Origin: an uncultured Clostridia bacterium
Lineage (GTDB): Bacteria; Bacillota; Clostridia; TANB77; CAG-508
Direction: 5' to 3'
Assembly (NCBI GenBank): GCA_947631725.1
Contig: CANRML010000048.1
Location: forward strand, 1-8,714
Length of the DNA stretch: 8,714 bases
This document shows positions 1-7,550 of the stretch, piece by piece. Both the position numbers and the translations under genes were made by a program. Every line of letters starts with the position of its first letter. The first letter of the stretch is position 1. The notes beneath the pieces were generated by a model that searched no databases, was not told the origin of the DNA, and saw only the letters and a list, made by a program, of their open reading frames with translations.

Positions 1-1194
1 AACAAATTAGAAAGCGATATACAAGCTATTAGTTATACTAATTTACCTAAAGACATAAAAAAAGAAACAATTCAAAAGCTTTATGGAAATACTTTAAAAA
101 CAAGTATTTCACGTTTAGAAAAATATAAAAGTTGCCCATTTTCATATTTTCTACAATATGGACTAAAATTAAAAGAAAAAGAAGAACTAAAAATACAAAG
201 CTTTGATACAGGCTCATTTATGCATGAAGTAATAGATATATTTTTTGAGCAAATTAAAGAGCAAAATTACACATTACCAAGTTTACTAGAAGAAGAGGAA
301 AATATCTCAAAAGTAGTAAAAGATATAATTGAAACAAAACTAAACTATGAAAAATATAAATTCACAATGACTGTAAAATACAAAATTTTAGTGAATAGAT
401 TAGAAAGACTAATTACAAAAGCTTTAAAATATATTATAGAAGGATTAGTATATAGTGATTTTTCTATTGAAGGGACTGAAATTGAATTCGGGAAAGGTAA
501 AAAATATAGTCCAATATTATTAGACTTAGAAGATGGCAAAAAAATAGAAATTACGGGAAAAATAGATAGAGTAGATGTTGCAAAAACACCAGAAGGAAAT
601 TACTTAAGAATTATAGATTATAAATCATCAGCAAAAAACGTAGACTTAAATGAAGTTTATGCAGGATTACAAATCCAATTATTAACTTATTTAGATGCTA
701 TTTGTCAAGAAGAGGACTTATTACCAGCAGGAATTCTATATTTTGGACTATTAGAGCAAATTATACCAGCCAAAAAGAAAATAACAGAAGAAGAAATAGA
801 AAACGAAATAAGAAAAAGCTTTAAAATGAAGGGACTTATTTTAGCTGATGTTAAAGTAATTAGGATGCAAGACAAAAACTTAGATGTAGGTACATCAAAA
901 ATTATTCCAGCAGGAATAACCAAAAGTGAAGCAATTAACAAAAGAGACACAAATGGAATAAATAAAGAAGAATTTGAAATTTTACAAAAATATATAGGCA
1001 AAGTAATTAAGCAAATAGGAAAAGAAATATTACAGGGAAAGATTGACTTAAAACCATATAACCATAAAGGAAAGACTCCATGTAAATATTGTGAATATCA
1101 TTGTATATGTGGATTTGACGCAAGAAATAATACAAACCAATATCAATACATTGATAATTTATCAAAAGATGAAATAATTCAAAAAATGAAATAG
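1..1194 (+). CDS. addB: AddB, ATP-dependent helicase/nuclease subunit B, C-terminal 397 residues (5' end cut by window)
   Basis: The reading frame is open from base 1, so the ATG at 220 is an internal Met, not the start. The partner of AddA, AddB forms the AddAB complex that resects double-strand breaks and degrades DNA for homologous recombination. Seen here: the RecB-family nuclease core, with H (GSFMHEV, codon 223-225), D (GKIDRVD, 565-567), D and K (DYKSS, 616-624) and a QxxxY motif (QLLTY, from 676). The four cysteines that hold the AddB [4Fe-4S] cluster are also present: one before the nuclease domain (KSCPF, 133-135) and three after it (1081, 1090, 1108), with the C-x2-C-x5-C spacing of the family. 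An extra Cys lies at 1102. Cas4 shares this fold, but the long upstream open frame and the AddB-like SRLEKYKSCPF segment favour AddB. No addA follows; the stop TAG overlaps the next gene's ribosome binding site. Confidence 0.93.
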   Translation, partial: NKLESDIQAISYTNLPKDIKKETIQKLYGNTLKTSISRLEKYKSCPFSYFLQYGLKLKEKEELKIQSFDTGSFMHEVIDIFFEQIKEQNYTLPSLLEEEENISKVVKDIIETKLNYEKYKFTMTVKYKILVNRLERLITKALKYIIEGLVYSDFSIEGTEIEFGKGKKYSPILLDLEDGKKIEITGKIDRVDVAKTPEGNYLRIIDYKSSAKNVDLNEVYAGLQIQLLTYLDAICQEEDLLPAGILYFGLLEQIIPAKKKITEEEIENEIRKSFKMKGLILADVKVIRMQDKNLDVGTSKIIPAGITKSEAINKRDTNGINKEEFEILQKYIGKVIKQIGKEILQGKIDLKPYNHKGKTPCKYCEYHCICGFDARNNTNQYQYIDNLSKDEIIQKMK

Positions 1195-1198
1195 GAGG
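1193..1198 (+). promoter_or_regulatory. Ribosome binding site AGGAGG overlapping the addB stop codon
   Basis: A perfect AGGAGG shares its first two bases with the TAG stop of addB and lies 4 nt before the ATG at 1203. It fixes the start of the YfiH/PgeF gene. Ribosomes ending addB would stand on this site, so translational coupling is likely (inference). Confidence 0.75.
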
Positions 1199-1202
1199 CA
1201 CA

Positions 1203-2030
1203 ATGGATTTATCAAATGAAGCTGTTATACATGTAAAAACAGCAGATACAGAATATCTACAATTTAGGAAATTACTAGAATACAAAGATGTAATTACACA
1301 TGCTTTTTCCTTAGGAAAACAAGTAGACTTTAGAACTATAAAAAAATCAAATTATGAAAAAGCAATGGAAGATTATGAAAAGCTTTGTAAAAGTCTAAAA
1401 CTAGATAAAAACAATATAATAAAACCAAATCAAATGCATAAAGACAAAATACAAAATGTAGAAGGAAAAATAAACAAAGGAAAACCAGATATATATTTAG
1501 ATATATATTCTAATACAGATGGATTGATAACTAAAGAAAAAAATTTAATTTTAGCTACTACAAGTGCAGATTGTATTTTAATGATATTTTTTGATCCAAT
1601 TACAAAAACAATAGCAAATATTCATTCAGGATGGAAAGGCACATATCAACAAATTGGAGTAAAAGCAGTGCAAAAAATGAAACAAGATTATGGAGTAAAT
1701 CCTCAAAACCTAATATGTTGTATGTGCCCAAGTATCAGAAAATGCCATTTTGAAGTTCAAAAAGATGTAAAAGATATGTTTGAAGAAGAATTTAAAGAAA
1801 TTGTAGATTCATATAACATTATTGAAGAAAAACAAGGTATACAAGGAAAATGGAATATTGATACAATACTATTAAACAGAATATTACTACAAAGACAAGG
1901 ACTAAAACCAGAAAATATTATAGATACTAAAATTTGTACAGTATGTGATGCAAATATTTTACACTCTTACAGAGTAGAAAAAGAAGGATTTGGATTAGAA
2001 ACAGCTATTATAGTGAAAAAAGGAGACTAA
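1203..2030 (+). CDS. pgeF: YfiH/PgeF family zinc enzyme (laccase-domain, purine nucleoside phosphorylase/deaminase-like)
   Basis: 275 residues, a usual length for the family (DUF152, Cu-oxidase_4). Characterised members act on purine nucleosides (adenosine deaminase and nucleoside phosphorylase activities, as in FAMIN/LACC1). The E. coli homologue is called peptidoglycan editing factor PgeF; older labels say polyphenol oxidase. The expected zinc triad is complete: H79 in QMHK, C124 in TSADC, H141 in HSGWKG. C-terminal signatures are also present: CHFEV (171-175), CTVCD (235-239) and HSYRVEKEGFG (244-254). The N-terminal RxGGxS element of many homologues is not visible; HAFSLGKQVDFRT (33-45) stands in its place, probably a lineage variant. 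No signal peptide, so it is cytoplasmic. The start is supported by AGGAGG 4 nt upstream. Family assignment is secure; substrate is not. It lies 8 nt after addB and 2 nt before the uracil-DNA glycosylase gene. Confidence 0.9.
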   Translation: MDLSNEAVIHVKTADTEYLQFRKLLEYKDVITHAFSLGKQVDFRTIKKSNYEKAMEDYEKLCKSLKLDKNNIIKPNQMHKDKIQNVEGKINKGKPDIYLDIYSNTDGLITKEKNLILATTSADCILMIFFDPITKTIANIHSGWKGTYQQIGVKAVQKMKQDYGVNPQNLICCMCPSIRKCHFEVQKDVKDMFEEEFKEIVDSYNIIEEKQGIQGKWNIDTILLNRILLQRQGLKPENIIDTKICTVCDANILHSYRVEKEGFGLETAIIVKKGD

Positions 2031-2032
2031 AA

Positions 2033-2587
2033 ATGTACCAAACATGGGAAGAATTAGAAGAATCAATTAAAGACTGCCAAAAATGTAAATTATATAAAAT
2101 GAGACAAAACATCGTCTTTGGAACAGGGAATAAAAATGCAAAATTGATGTTTATTGGAGAAGGACCAGGTGCAGATGAAGATAGTCAAGGAGAACCTTTT
2201 GTTGGTAGAGCAGGAAAGCTTATGAATTTAGCATTTGAAATGGTAGGAATAAAAAGAGAAGAAGTATATATAGCAAATATTGTAAAATGCAGACCACCAG
2301 GAAACAGAAACCCAGAAGATGATGAAGCAAATGCTTGTATGGATTATTTAAGAAATCAAGTAATGTTAGTAAAACCAAAAATCATAGTATTACTAGGAAG
2401 TGTTGCACTAAAAAATATATTAGGCAAAGAATATGGAATAACATCAGCAAGAGGAAAATGGGTGGAAAGGAAAGATATAAAATATATGCCAACTTGGCAT
2501 CCAGCAGCATTATTACGTGATGAAAGCAAAAAAATAGATTTTATTAAAGACTTAATGAGTGTTCAAGAAGAATTAGAAAGGATTTAA
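2033..2587 (+). CDS. Uracil-DNA glycosylase, family 4 ([4Fe-4S] type)
   Basis: 184 residues, typical for family 4 (UDGa) enzymes, which remove uracil from DNA to start base excision repair. Motif 1 is GEGPGADED (42-50), followed by GEPFVGRAGKL (53-63), which forms the uracil pocket. The catalytic HPAALLR loop is at 156-162. Four cysteines fit the family's iron-sulfur cluster: C15 and C18 (CQKC), C86 (KCRPPGNRNP) and C102. These cysteines separate it from family 1 Ung, which has no cluster. The start ATG follows AGGAG (2021-2025) by 7 nt, and that site lies inside the end of the upstream gene. Only 2 nt separate its stop from the next start, so the four-gene run is almost surely one transcript. 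With addB at the head, the operon has a DNA repair component. A family 5 or DNA polymerase-linked glycosylase label would be a near synonym. Confidence 0.95.
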   Translation: MYQTWEELEESIKDCQKCKLYKMRQNIVFGTGNKNAKLMFIGEGPGADEDSQGEPFVGRAGKLMNLAFEMVGIKREEVYIANIVKCRPPGNRNPEDDEANACMDYLRNQVMLVKPKIIVLLGSVALKNILGKEYGITSARGKWVERKDIKYMPTWHPAALLRDESKKIDFIKDLMSVQEELERI

Positions 2588-2589
2588 AA

Positions 2590-3855
2590 ATGGAAGAAAA
2601 AGTGAATTACTGCCTTAATTGCAAGGTAAAACCTTGCTCTAACAAAGGTTGTCCCTTAGGAAATGATATACCAAGTTTTATTCAGGCTGTAAAGTCTAAT
2701 GATATAAAAGAAGCTTATAGAATTGTTTCTAAAACTAGTGTATTGCCAGGTATTTGTGGTAGAATATGTCCACACCAAAAGCAATGTCAAGGAAGTTGCA
2801 TAAGAGGAATTAAAGGAGAACCTGTTAGTATAGGAGAAATAGAAGCATATATATTTGATAAAGCAATGGAAAAAGGGATAACTTTAAAAGAAGTTTTTGA
2901 TCAAACAGAAGAACTAAAAGACAAAAAAGTAGCGATAATTGGTGGAGGACCAGCAGGATTAACATGTGCAGCATTTTTAGCTAAAAAAGGTGTACAAGTA
3001 ACTATTTATGAGAAATATACATATTTGGGAGGAATACTAGTACATGGAATTCCAGACTTTAGGCTACCAAAAGACATTGTAAAAAAAGCTATTCAAAATA
3101 TATTAGACTTAGGAATCAACGTAGAATATGGAAAAACTCTTGGAAGGAATATACAGTTAGATGAATTAAAAGAAAAATATGATGCTGTATTTTTAACAAT
3201 AGGTGCTAATAAATCTTCAAAAATGGGTGTTCAAGGAGAAGAATTAGAAGGCGTATATGGTGGAAATGAATTATTAGAAGAAAACCAACATCCAGAATAT
3301 ACTGGAAAAATTGTAGGAGTTGTTGGTGGTGGAAATGTAGCAATGGACTGTGCAAGAACTATTAAAAGAAAAGGTGCAAGAAAAGTTTTTGTTATTTATA
3401 GAAGAGCAGAAGAACAAATGCCAGCAGAAGGAAAAGAAATAGAAGATGCAAAAAAAGAAGGAATTGAATTTCTTTTCCAAAATAATATAGTTAAAATTAT
3501 AGGAGATAAAAAAGTAGAAAAGGTAGAATTAATAAAAACAGAATTAGTTCAAAAAGAAGGAGAAACAAGAAAAGTACCAGTAAATATAGAAAACAGTAAT
3601 TATGAAATTGATATTGACTATATTGTAATGGCACTTGGTGGAACTGTTTCTGAAGAAGCTTTAGATCTTCCACTAGAACATAACAAATGGGGAAATATCA
3701 TAGTTAATGAAAATTACCAAACATCAGATGAAAAAGTATATGCTGGAGGAGATTTAGCAGGGATGAAGGAAACTGTTGCTTGGGCTTCAAAGTCAGGAAG
3801 AGAAGCGGCAAAAAATATAATTGAAAATTTATCAAAAAAAGTCGTTAGTATTTAA
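2590..3855 (+). CDS. GltD-like NAD(P)H/FAD oxidoreductase with two N-terminal [4Fe-4S] cluster motifs
   Basis: 421 residues, similar to the small (beta) subunit of NADPH-glutamate synthase and to NfnB-type flavoproteins. The N-terminal Fer4_20 domain has two cysteine groups: C8, C11, C16, C21 and C56, C60, C66, C70. An FAD Rossmann motif follows (IIGGGPAG, 116-123), then GGILVHGIPDFRLPK (147-161), an NAD(P)H Rossmann motif (VVGGGNVAMDCA, 244-255) with VIYRRAEEQMPA (268-279), and the closing FAD motif YAGGD (384-388). Such proteins pass electrons from NAD(P)H through flavin and iron-sulfur centres to a partner. No glutamate synthase large subunit, NfnA or ferredoxin gene lies in the window, so the acceptor is unknown and the name gltD is not secure. 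The start is set by AAAGGA (2577-2582), 7 nt upstream. Last gene of the operon; its stop codon sits in the loop of the terminator. Confidence 0.88.
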   Translation: MEEKVNYCLNCKVKPCSNKGCPLGNDIPSFIQAVKSNDIKEAYRIVSKTSVLPGICGRICPHQKQCQGSCIRGIKGEPVSIGEIEAYIFDKAMEKGITLKEVFDQTEELKDKKVAIIGGGPAGLTCAAFLAKKGVQVTIYEKYTYLGGILVHGIPDFRLPKDIVKKAIQNILDLGINVEYGKTLGRNIQLDELKEKYDAVFLTIGANKSSKMGVQGEELEGVYGGNELLEENQHPEYTGKIVGVVGGGNVAMDCARTIKRKGARKVFVIYRRAEEQMPAEGKEIEDAKKEGIEFLFQNNIVKIIGDKKVEKVELIKTELVQKEGETRKVPVNIENSNYEIDIDYIVMALGGTVSEEALDLPLEHNKWGNIIVNENYQTSDEKVYAGGDLAGMKETVAWASKSGREAAKNIIENLSKKVVSI

Positions 3856-3870
3856 ACTAACAACTTTTTT
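3835..3870. terminator. Bidirectional rho-independent terminator between converging genes
   Basis: A 15-base arm (3835-3849) and its near-perfect inverted repeat (3856-3870) enclose a 6-base loop (3850-3855). The outer parts are six As on the left and six Ts on the right, so each strand yields a hairpin ending in a U-run. The inner core is GTCGTTAGT against ACTAACAAC. The single imperfect pair is C-A when read on the + strand and a tolerated U-G when read on the - strand. The loop contains the TAA of the gltD-like gene, and the right arm overlaps the stop of the opposing gene (3869-3871). Confidence 0.8.
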
Positions 3871-4966
3871 AAGTTTCTTCTCCAATTCCAAGTACTCCTA
3901 AAACTAGTTTTTTTAGACTTCTGAAAAATAGTTTTATTTTACTTTGTTCTTCAGTTTCGGTAGCTAGAGCAGTTTCAATTCCACCATTTTCTAATACATT
4001 ATATTTATGCTCTAATTCACTCATTTTTTCCATATAATAATCATTAAAAAATGTATAACCATCAGCACTAGCAGTAAAATCTCTAAAACTATATAATTTT
4101 CTACGATAAGCTTCTAATTCTTCCAAATTTGAAATTTTATTAAACATATAGTTGAAACAACTAGAAACAATTAAATTTTGTGTACGTAAAAATGTGACTT
4201 TTATATCATTTTTTAATTCACCAATTTTTTGCACTAGATTATCAACTTTTTTATTTCTATCATCGATTTCCAAAATTTTATTATTTAATGTAATTACTTC
4301 TTCTTCAAGTTGCAAGATATAGTCAATTGCATTTTCAATAGCAATAAAAGTTTTTAATGAAGTAATTTGTATTATTCTTTCTTTAAATCTATCATTACTA
4401 TTTAATGTGCTTTCAAATAAAACATCTTCACCAGCTAAAAAAGCTAATTGATTTACTAAACAACATTCTAAAGGATAATATGAAGGACTTGTTGTTTCAA
4501 AACTAAGGCCATAATATTTTACAAAATCTTTTTTAATACCAATAACTTTTGACGCCATTAACTGTACTGCTGCTTCATTTAAAGCCAATCCATATGTTCT
4601 AAATTCGGTATAATCACAAAGACCCATACGAATTAAATAATTCTTTTTATCTTTAACCTCTTGTAAATGATGAATACATTCATGAATTGCAAATTCTTCT
4701 ATATCTTCTTGAGGAATATGTTCATTAAAATATATAGAATTATTTTTATAAAAATAATTTGCTTCTGCCATACCTTCAGGCATTTTAGCTATATACATAT
4801 TTAGGCGAGATAATTTTATAAACAATTCTTTTTCATCTAAGCCAAAATCAGGAAATGCAGAACAAAGCCTTGCAGCAATATTTTTAGCAAGATTATTAAC
4901 CATCAATGTATCTAATTGACTAACAACTTCAATTCCGTCTTTTCTCAATTCTGACTCAATACTCAT
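3869..4966 (-). CDS. Uncharacterised protein with HExxH (HECIH) zinc-metallopeptidase signature and coiled coil
   Basis: 365 residues; I do not recognise a named family. The N-terminal half resembles a gluzincin-type metallopeptidase: a strand-like segment NNSIYFNEH (75-83), then the helix IHECIHHLQ (94-102) with H95, E96 and H99 in HExxH arrangement. After it comes GLALNEAAVQ (126-135), where E131 could be the third zinc ligand. Residues about 215-256 are heptad-like and charged (LQLEEEVITLNNKILEI), a likely coiled coil. The C-terminus (343-360) is a basic, hydrophobic helix-like stretch (KIKLFFRSLKKLVLGVLG) that could touch a membrane. No signal peptide or clear membrane span, so it is probably cytoplasmic. 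The start is supported by AAAGGAG (4974-4980), 7 nt upstream. It appears monocistronic, with a leuS terminator upstream and a shared terminator at its 3' end. Peptidase activity is inferred from motifs only; substrate unknown. Confidence 0.75.
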   Translation of the reverse strand: MSIESELRKDGIEVVSQLDTLMVNNLAKNIAARLCSAFPDFGLDEKELFIKLSRLNMYIAKMPEGMAEANYFYKNNSIYFNEHIPQEDIEEFAIHECIHHLQEVKDKKNYLIRMGLCDYTEFRTYGLALNEAAVQLMASKVIGIKKDFVKYYGLSFETTSPSYYPLECCLVNQLAFLAGEDVLFESTLNSNDRFKERIIQITSLKTFIAIENAIDYILQLEEEVITLNNKILEIDDRNKKVDNLVQKIGELKNDIKVTFLRTQNLIVSSCFNYMFNKISNLEELEAYRRKLYSFRDFTASADGYTFFNDYYMEKMSELEHKYNVLENGGIETALATETEEQSKIKLFFRSLKKLVLGVLGIGEET

Positions 4967-4998
4967 AAGAATTCTCCTTTGTACAATATACTAACCAT

Positions 4999-5004
4999 AT
5001 TATA
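4999..5004 (-). promoter_or_regulatory. Probable -10 box (TATAAT) for the HExxH protein gene
   Basis: Read on the - strand, a perfect TATAAT lies 32 nt before the ATG at 4966, downstream of the leuS terminator. It would give a leader of about 26 nt, close to the leaders predicted for leuS and prs. No good -35 hexamer is seen at 16-18 nt spacing, so the call rests on the -10 box and the need for a promoter after a terminator. Confidence 0.45.
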
Positions 5005-5066
5005 CAATAAAACATACAAAAAAGTATTTCAAATGTATTAAAAGTTTATGACAATTCTGTTACATG

Positions 5067-5094
5067 AAAAAGAGTGTCTTATTTAAGACACTCT
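5067..5094 (-). terminator. Rho-independent terminator of leuS
   Basis: A perfect inverted repeat, AGAGTGTCTTA and its complement, spans 5071-5094 with a very small centre (effective loop of about 4 nt). On the - strand it is followed by a short T-run (5067-5070, extended by the last stem T). It starts 5 nt after the leuS TAA, which places it as the leuS terminator. Confidence 0.85.
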
Positions 5095-5099
5095 AGATA

Positions 5100-7490
5100 T
5101 TATTTAACAACGATATTATAAATCTTATTTTTTACATATATTTCTTTTACTACAGTTTTACCTTCTAGTTTATTATCAATTGCTTTATGAACTAAATCCT
5201 TTACACTAGCTTCTTCTAAGTCTTTTTCAATTGTTATTGTAGCTTTTAATTTTCCATTGAATTGAATAGGAAGTGTAATTTCACAAGAAACTGTTTTTGC
5301 TTCATCATATGTAGGCCAAGCTTCATAAGAAATTGTATTTTCATGACCTAATCTAGACCATAATTCTTCTGTGATATGTGGAGCAACTGGATTTAATAAT
5401 TTTAAAAATCCTTCTGCATATTCATATGGGAAAACATCTTCTTTTTGTACTGTGTTTATAAAAATCATCATTTGTGATATTGCAGTATTGAAATTCATAG
5501 TTTCATAATCATTAGTTACCTTTTTTACTGTATAGTGATAAGCTTTTTCCAAATTTGGATTTTCTCTATTTTGAATTTTGTCAGACTCAGTATATAATCT
5601 CCAAACACGGTCTAAGAATTTACGAGAACCATCAATTCCATTTGGGTCCCAAGGCTTACTACTTTCAATAGGTCCCATAAACATTTCATAAACTCTTAAG
5701 CTATCAGCACCATATTGTTTTACCATATCATCTGGATTGATTACATTTCCTTTTGATTTACTCATTTTCTCACCATTTGAACCTAAAATCATACCTTGAT
5801 GTCTAAGAACAGAGAAAGGTTCTTTTACAGGTACAAGATTTTTATTATACAAATATTGATTCCAAAAACGAGAATATAGTAAATGACCAACAGCATGCTC
5901 AGAACCACCTACGTATAAATCAACAGGTAGCCAATGTTTAAGTAATTCATAATTTGCCAATTCATTATCATTGTGTGGATCTATATATCTCAAAAAATAC
6001 CAACTTGAACCAGCAGATCCAGGCATTGTACTTGTTTCTCTTTTTGCAGGTTTTCCATCAAAACTTGTATTTAACCAGTCAGTTGCATTATCCAATGGAG
6101 ATGCCCCAGTCTTAGAAGGACTGTAGTCAGCAAGCTCAGGCAAAATTAAAGGTAATTCACTATCTGGCAAAGATTTCATTTCATTATCAACAAATACAAT
6201 TGGTATTGGCTCACCCCAATAACGTTGTCTTGCAAAAATCCACTCACGCAATTTGTAATTAACCTTTTTTTTGCCAATTCCTTTTTCTTCAAGATAATTA
6301 ATAATTTTAGACATTGCCTCTTGTTTATTTAGGCCATTTAAAAATTCAGAATTTATATGAATACCATCTTCAGTAAAAGCTTCTTTTGAAATATCTCCAC
6401 CTTCTAAAACAGGAATAATCTCTAAGCCAAATTTCTTAGCAAATTCATAATCTCTTTCATCATGTGCAGGAACAGCCATAATAGCACCAGTTCCATAACT
6501 TGCTAAAACATAATCAGAAATCCAAATAGGTATTTTTTTATCATTTACAGGATTTATGGCATAAGCACCTGTAAATACACCTGTTTTTTCTTTATTTAAT
6601 TCTGTTCTTTCCAAATCTGATTTTGAAGCACTTAAAGTTATATAATCTTCAACTGCCTTTGATTGTTCTTTAGATTTAATTTTCTGAACTAGTGGATGCT
6701 CAGGTGCGAATACACAGTATGTAGCACCAAATAGTGTATCAGGTCTTGTTGTAAAGACTGTAAAATCTAAATTAGAGAAACCATCAATTTTAAATATTAC
6801 TTCTGCACCTTCAGAACGACCAATCCAATTTCTTTGAATTTCTTTTGTTGAATCAGGCCAATCAATATCATTTAAACCATCTAGTAAACTATCTGCATAT
6901 GCAGGTATATCTAATACCCATTGCTTCATATTTTTACGAACAACAGGGAATCCACCTCTTTCACTTTTACCATCAATTACTTCATCATTAGAAAGCACAC
7001 ATCCTAATTCCTCACACCAATTTACTGGCATTTCAATTAATTTTGCTAAACCATCTTCAAATAATTGCTTGAAAATCCATTGAGTCCATTTATAAAAAGA
7101 AGGGTCACAAGTTGAAAGCTCTTTATCCCAATCAAAAGAAAGCCCTAACATTTTTAATTGCTTTTTAAATGTTTCGATATTTTTTAGTGTAAAGCCAGCT
7201 GGATGATTACCTGTTTTTATAGCATATTGTTCTGCAGGAAGTCCAAAAGCATCCCATCCCATAGGATGTAACACGTTATATCCTTGCATCCTTTTCATCC
7301 TAGACATTATATCTGTTGCTGTATATCCTTCAGGATGACCAACATGTAAGCCTTGCCCAGAAGGATATGGAAACATATCTAATGCATAATATTTTGGCTT
7401 AGAAAAATCCCATACATCAGTATAGAAAGTTTTATTTTTATCCCAATATTCTTGCCATTTTTTTTCAATTTCCAAGTGATTATATGTCAT
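5100..7490 (-). CDS. leuS: Leucyl-tRNA synthetase
   Basis: 796 residues, full length for the bacterial enzyme, which charges tRNA-Leu with leucine in the cytoplasm. Seen in order: the class I HIGH motif as HVGH (49-52) after FPYPSGQGL; the CP1 editing domain with TTRPDTLFG (247-255) and the GTGAIMAVPAHDERD block (333-347), whose last Asp (D347) is the usual editing-site residue; the leucine-specific region with GSAGSSWYFLRY (491-502) and GGSEHAVGHLLYSRFW (538-553); KMSKS (575-579); and the anticodon-binding and C-terminal domains to the end. The zinc-binding cysteines of the Thermus ZN-1 module are replaced (VIDGKSERGGFPV), as in many Firmicutes. The ATG is preceded at 6 nt by GGGGGA, a moderate ribosome binding site. 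It has its own promoter and terminator, so it is probably transcribed alone. No T-box is present in the short leader. Confidence 0.98.
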   Translation of the reverse strand: MTYNHLEIEKKWQEYWDKNKTFYTDVWDFSKPKYYALDMFPYPSGQGLHVGHPEGYTATDIMSRMKRMQGYNVLHPMGWDAFGLPAEQYAIKTGNHPAGFTLKNIETFKKQLKMLGLSFDWDKELSTCDPSFYKWTQWIFKQLFEDGLAKLIEMPVNWCEELGCVLSNDEVIDGKSERGGFPVVRKNMKQWVLDIPAYADSLLDGLNDIDWPDSTKEIQRNWIGRSEGAEVIFKIDGFSNLDFTVFTTRPDTLFGATYCVFAPEHPLVQKIKSKEQSKAVEDYITLSASKSDLERTELNKEKTGVFTGAYAINPVNDKKIPIWISDYVLASYGTGAIMAVPAHDERDYEFAKKFGLEIIPVLEGGDISKEAFTEDGIHINSEFLNGLNKQEAMSKIINYLEEKGIGKKKVNYKLREWIFARQRYWGEPIPIVFVDNEMKSLPDSELPLILPELADYSPSKTGASPLDNATDWLNTSFDGKPAKRETSTMPGSAGSSWYFLRYIDPHNDNELANYELLKHWLPVDLYVGGSEHAVGHLLYSRFWNQYLYNKNLVPVKEPFSVLRHQGMILGSNGEKMSKSKGNVINPDDMVKQYGADSLRVYEMFMGPIESSKPWDPNGIDGSRKFLDRVWRLYTESDKIQNRENPNLEKAYHYTVKKVTNDYETMNFNTAISQMMIFINTVQKEDVFPYEYAEGFLKLLNPVAPHITEELWSRLGHENTISYEAWPTYDEAKTVSCEITLPIQFNGKLKATITIEKDLEEASVKDLVHKAIDNKLEGKTVVKEIYVKNKIYNIVVK

Positions 7491-7496
7491 ATAAAA

Positions 7497-7502
7497 TCCC
7501 CC
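7497..7502 (-). promoter_or_regulatory. Ribosome binding site GGGGGA of leuS
   Basis: On the - strand GGGGGA lies 6 nt before the leuS ATG. It differs from the AGGAG-type sites of the other genes here and would pair with the 16S anti-SD partly through G-U pairs. It is the only candidate site and supports the chosen start. Confidence 0.55.
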
Positions 7503-7521
7503 AATTTAATAATTTTCTACG

Positions 7522-7550
7522 ATTATATAACAAAATATAAAAAAAAGCAA
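7522..7550 (-). promoter_or_regulatory. leuS promoter, TTGCTT-17-TATAAT, overlapping the prs terminator tail
   Basis: On the - strand the -35-like TTGCTT (7545-7550) and a perfect -10 TATAAT (7522-7527) are 17 nt apart. Transcription would start near 7515, leaving a leader of about 25 nt before the leuS ATG. The -35 box begins right after the prs terminator stem, and the spacer contains its T-run. The -10 is strong; the -35 matches the consensus only in TTG. Confidence 0.6.

Noticed and set aside
1..1194. Cas4-like nuclease with iron-sulfur cysteines, hinting at a CRISPR locus
   Set aside because: The open frame extends past the window edge, the segments before the nuclease domain fit AddB, and there are no repeats or cas genes nearby.
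345..1285. Three - strand open frames (345-539, 705-1001, 1007-1285) opposite addB and the start of the next gene
   Set aside because: They lie antisense to clearly coding, motif-bearing genes, have no convincing ribosome binding sites and show low-complexity products.
2335..2520. + strand 61-residue frame inside the uracil-DNA glycosylase gene
   Set aside because: It is an overlapping frame shadow of a gene with complete family motifs.
3274..3480. - strand 68-residue frame opposite the gltD-like gene
   Set aside because: Its Phe- and Ser-rich product is the reverse reading of Lys/Glu-rich coding sequence; no start signal is seen.
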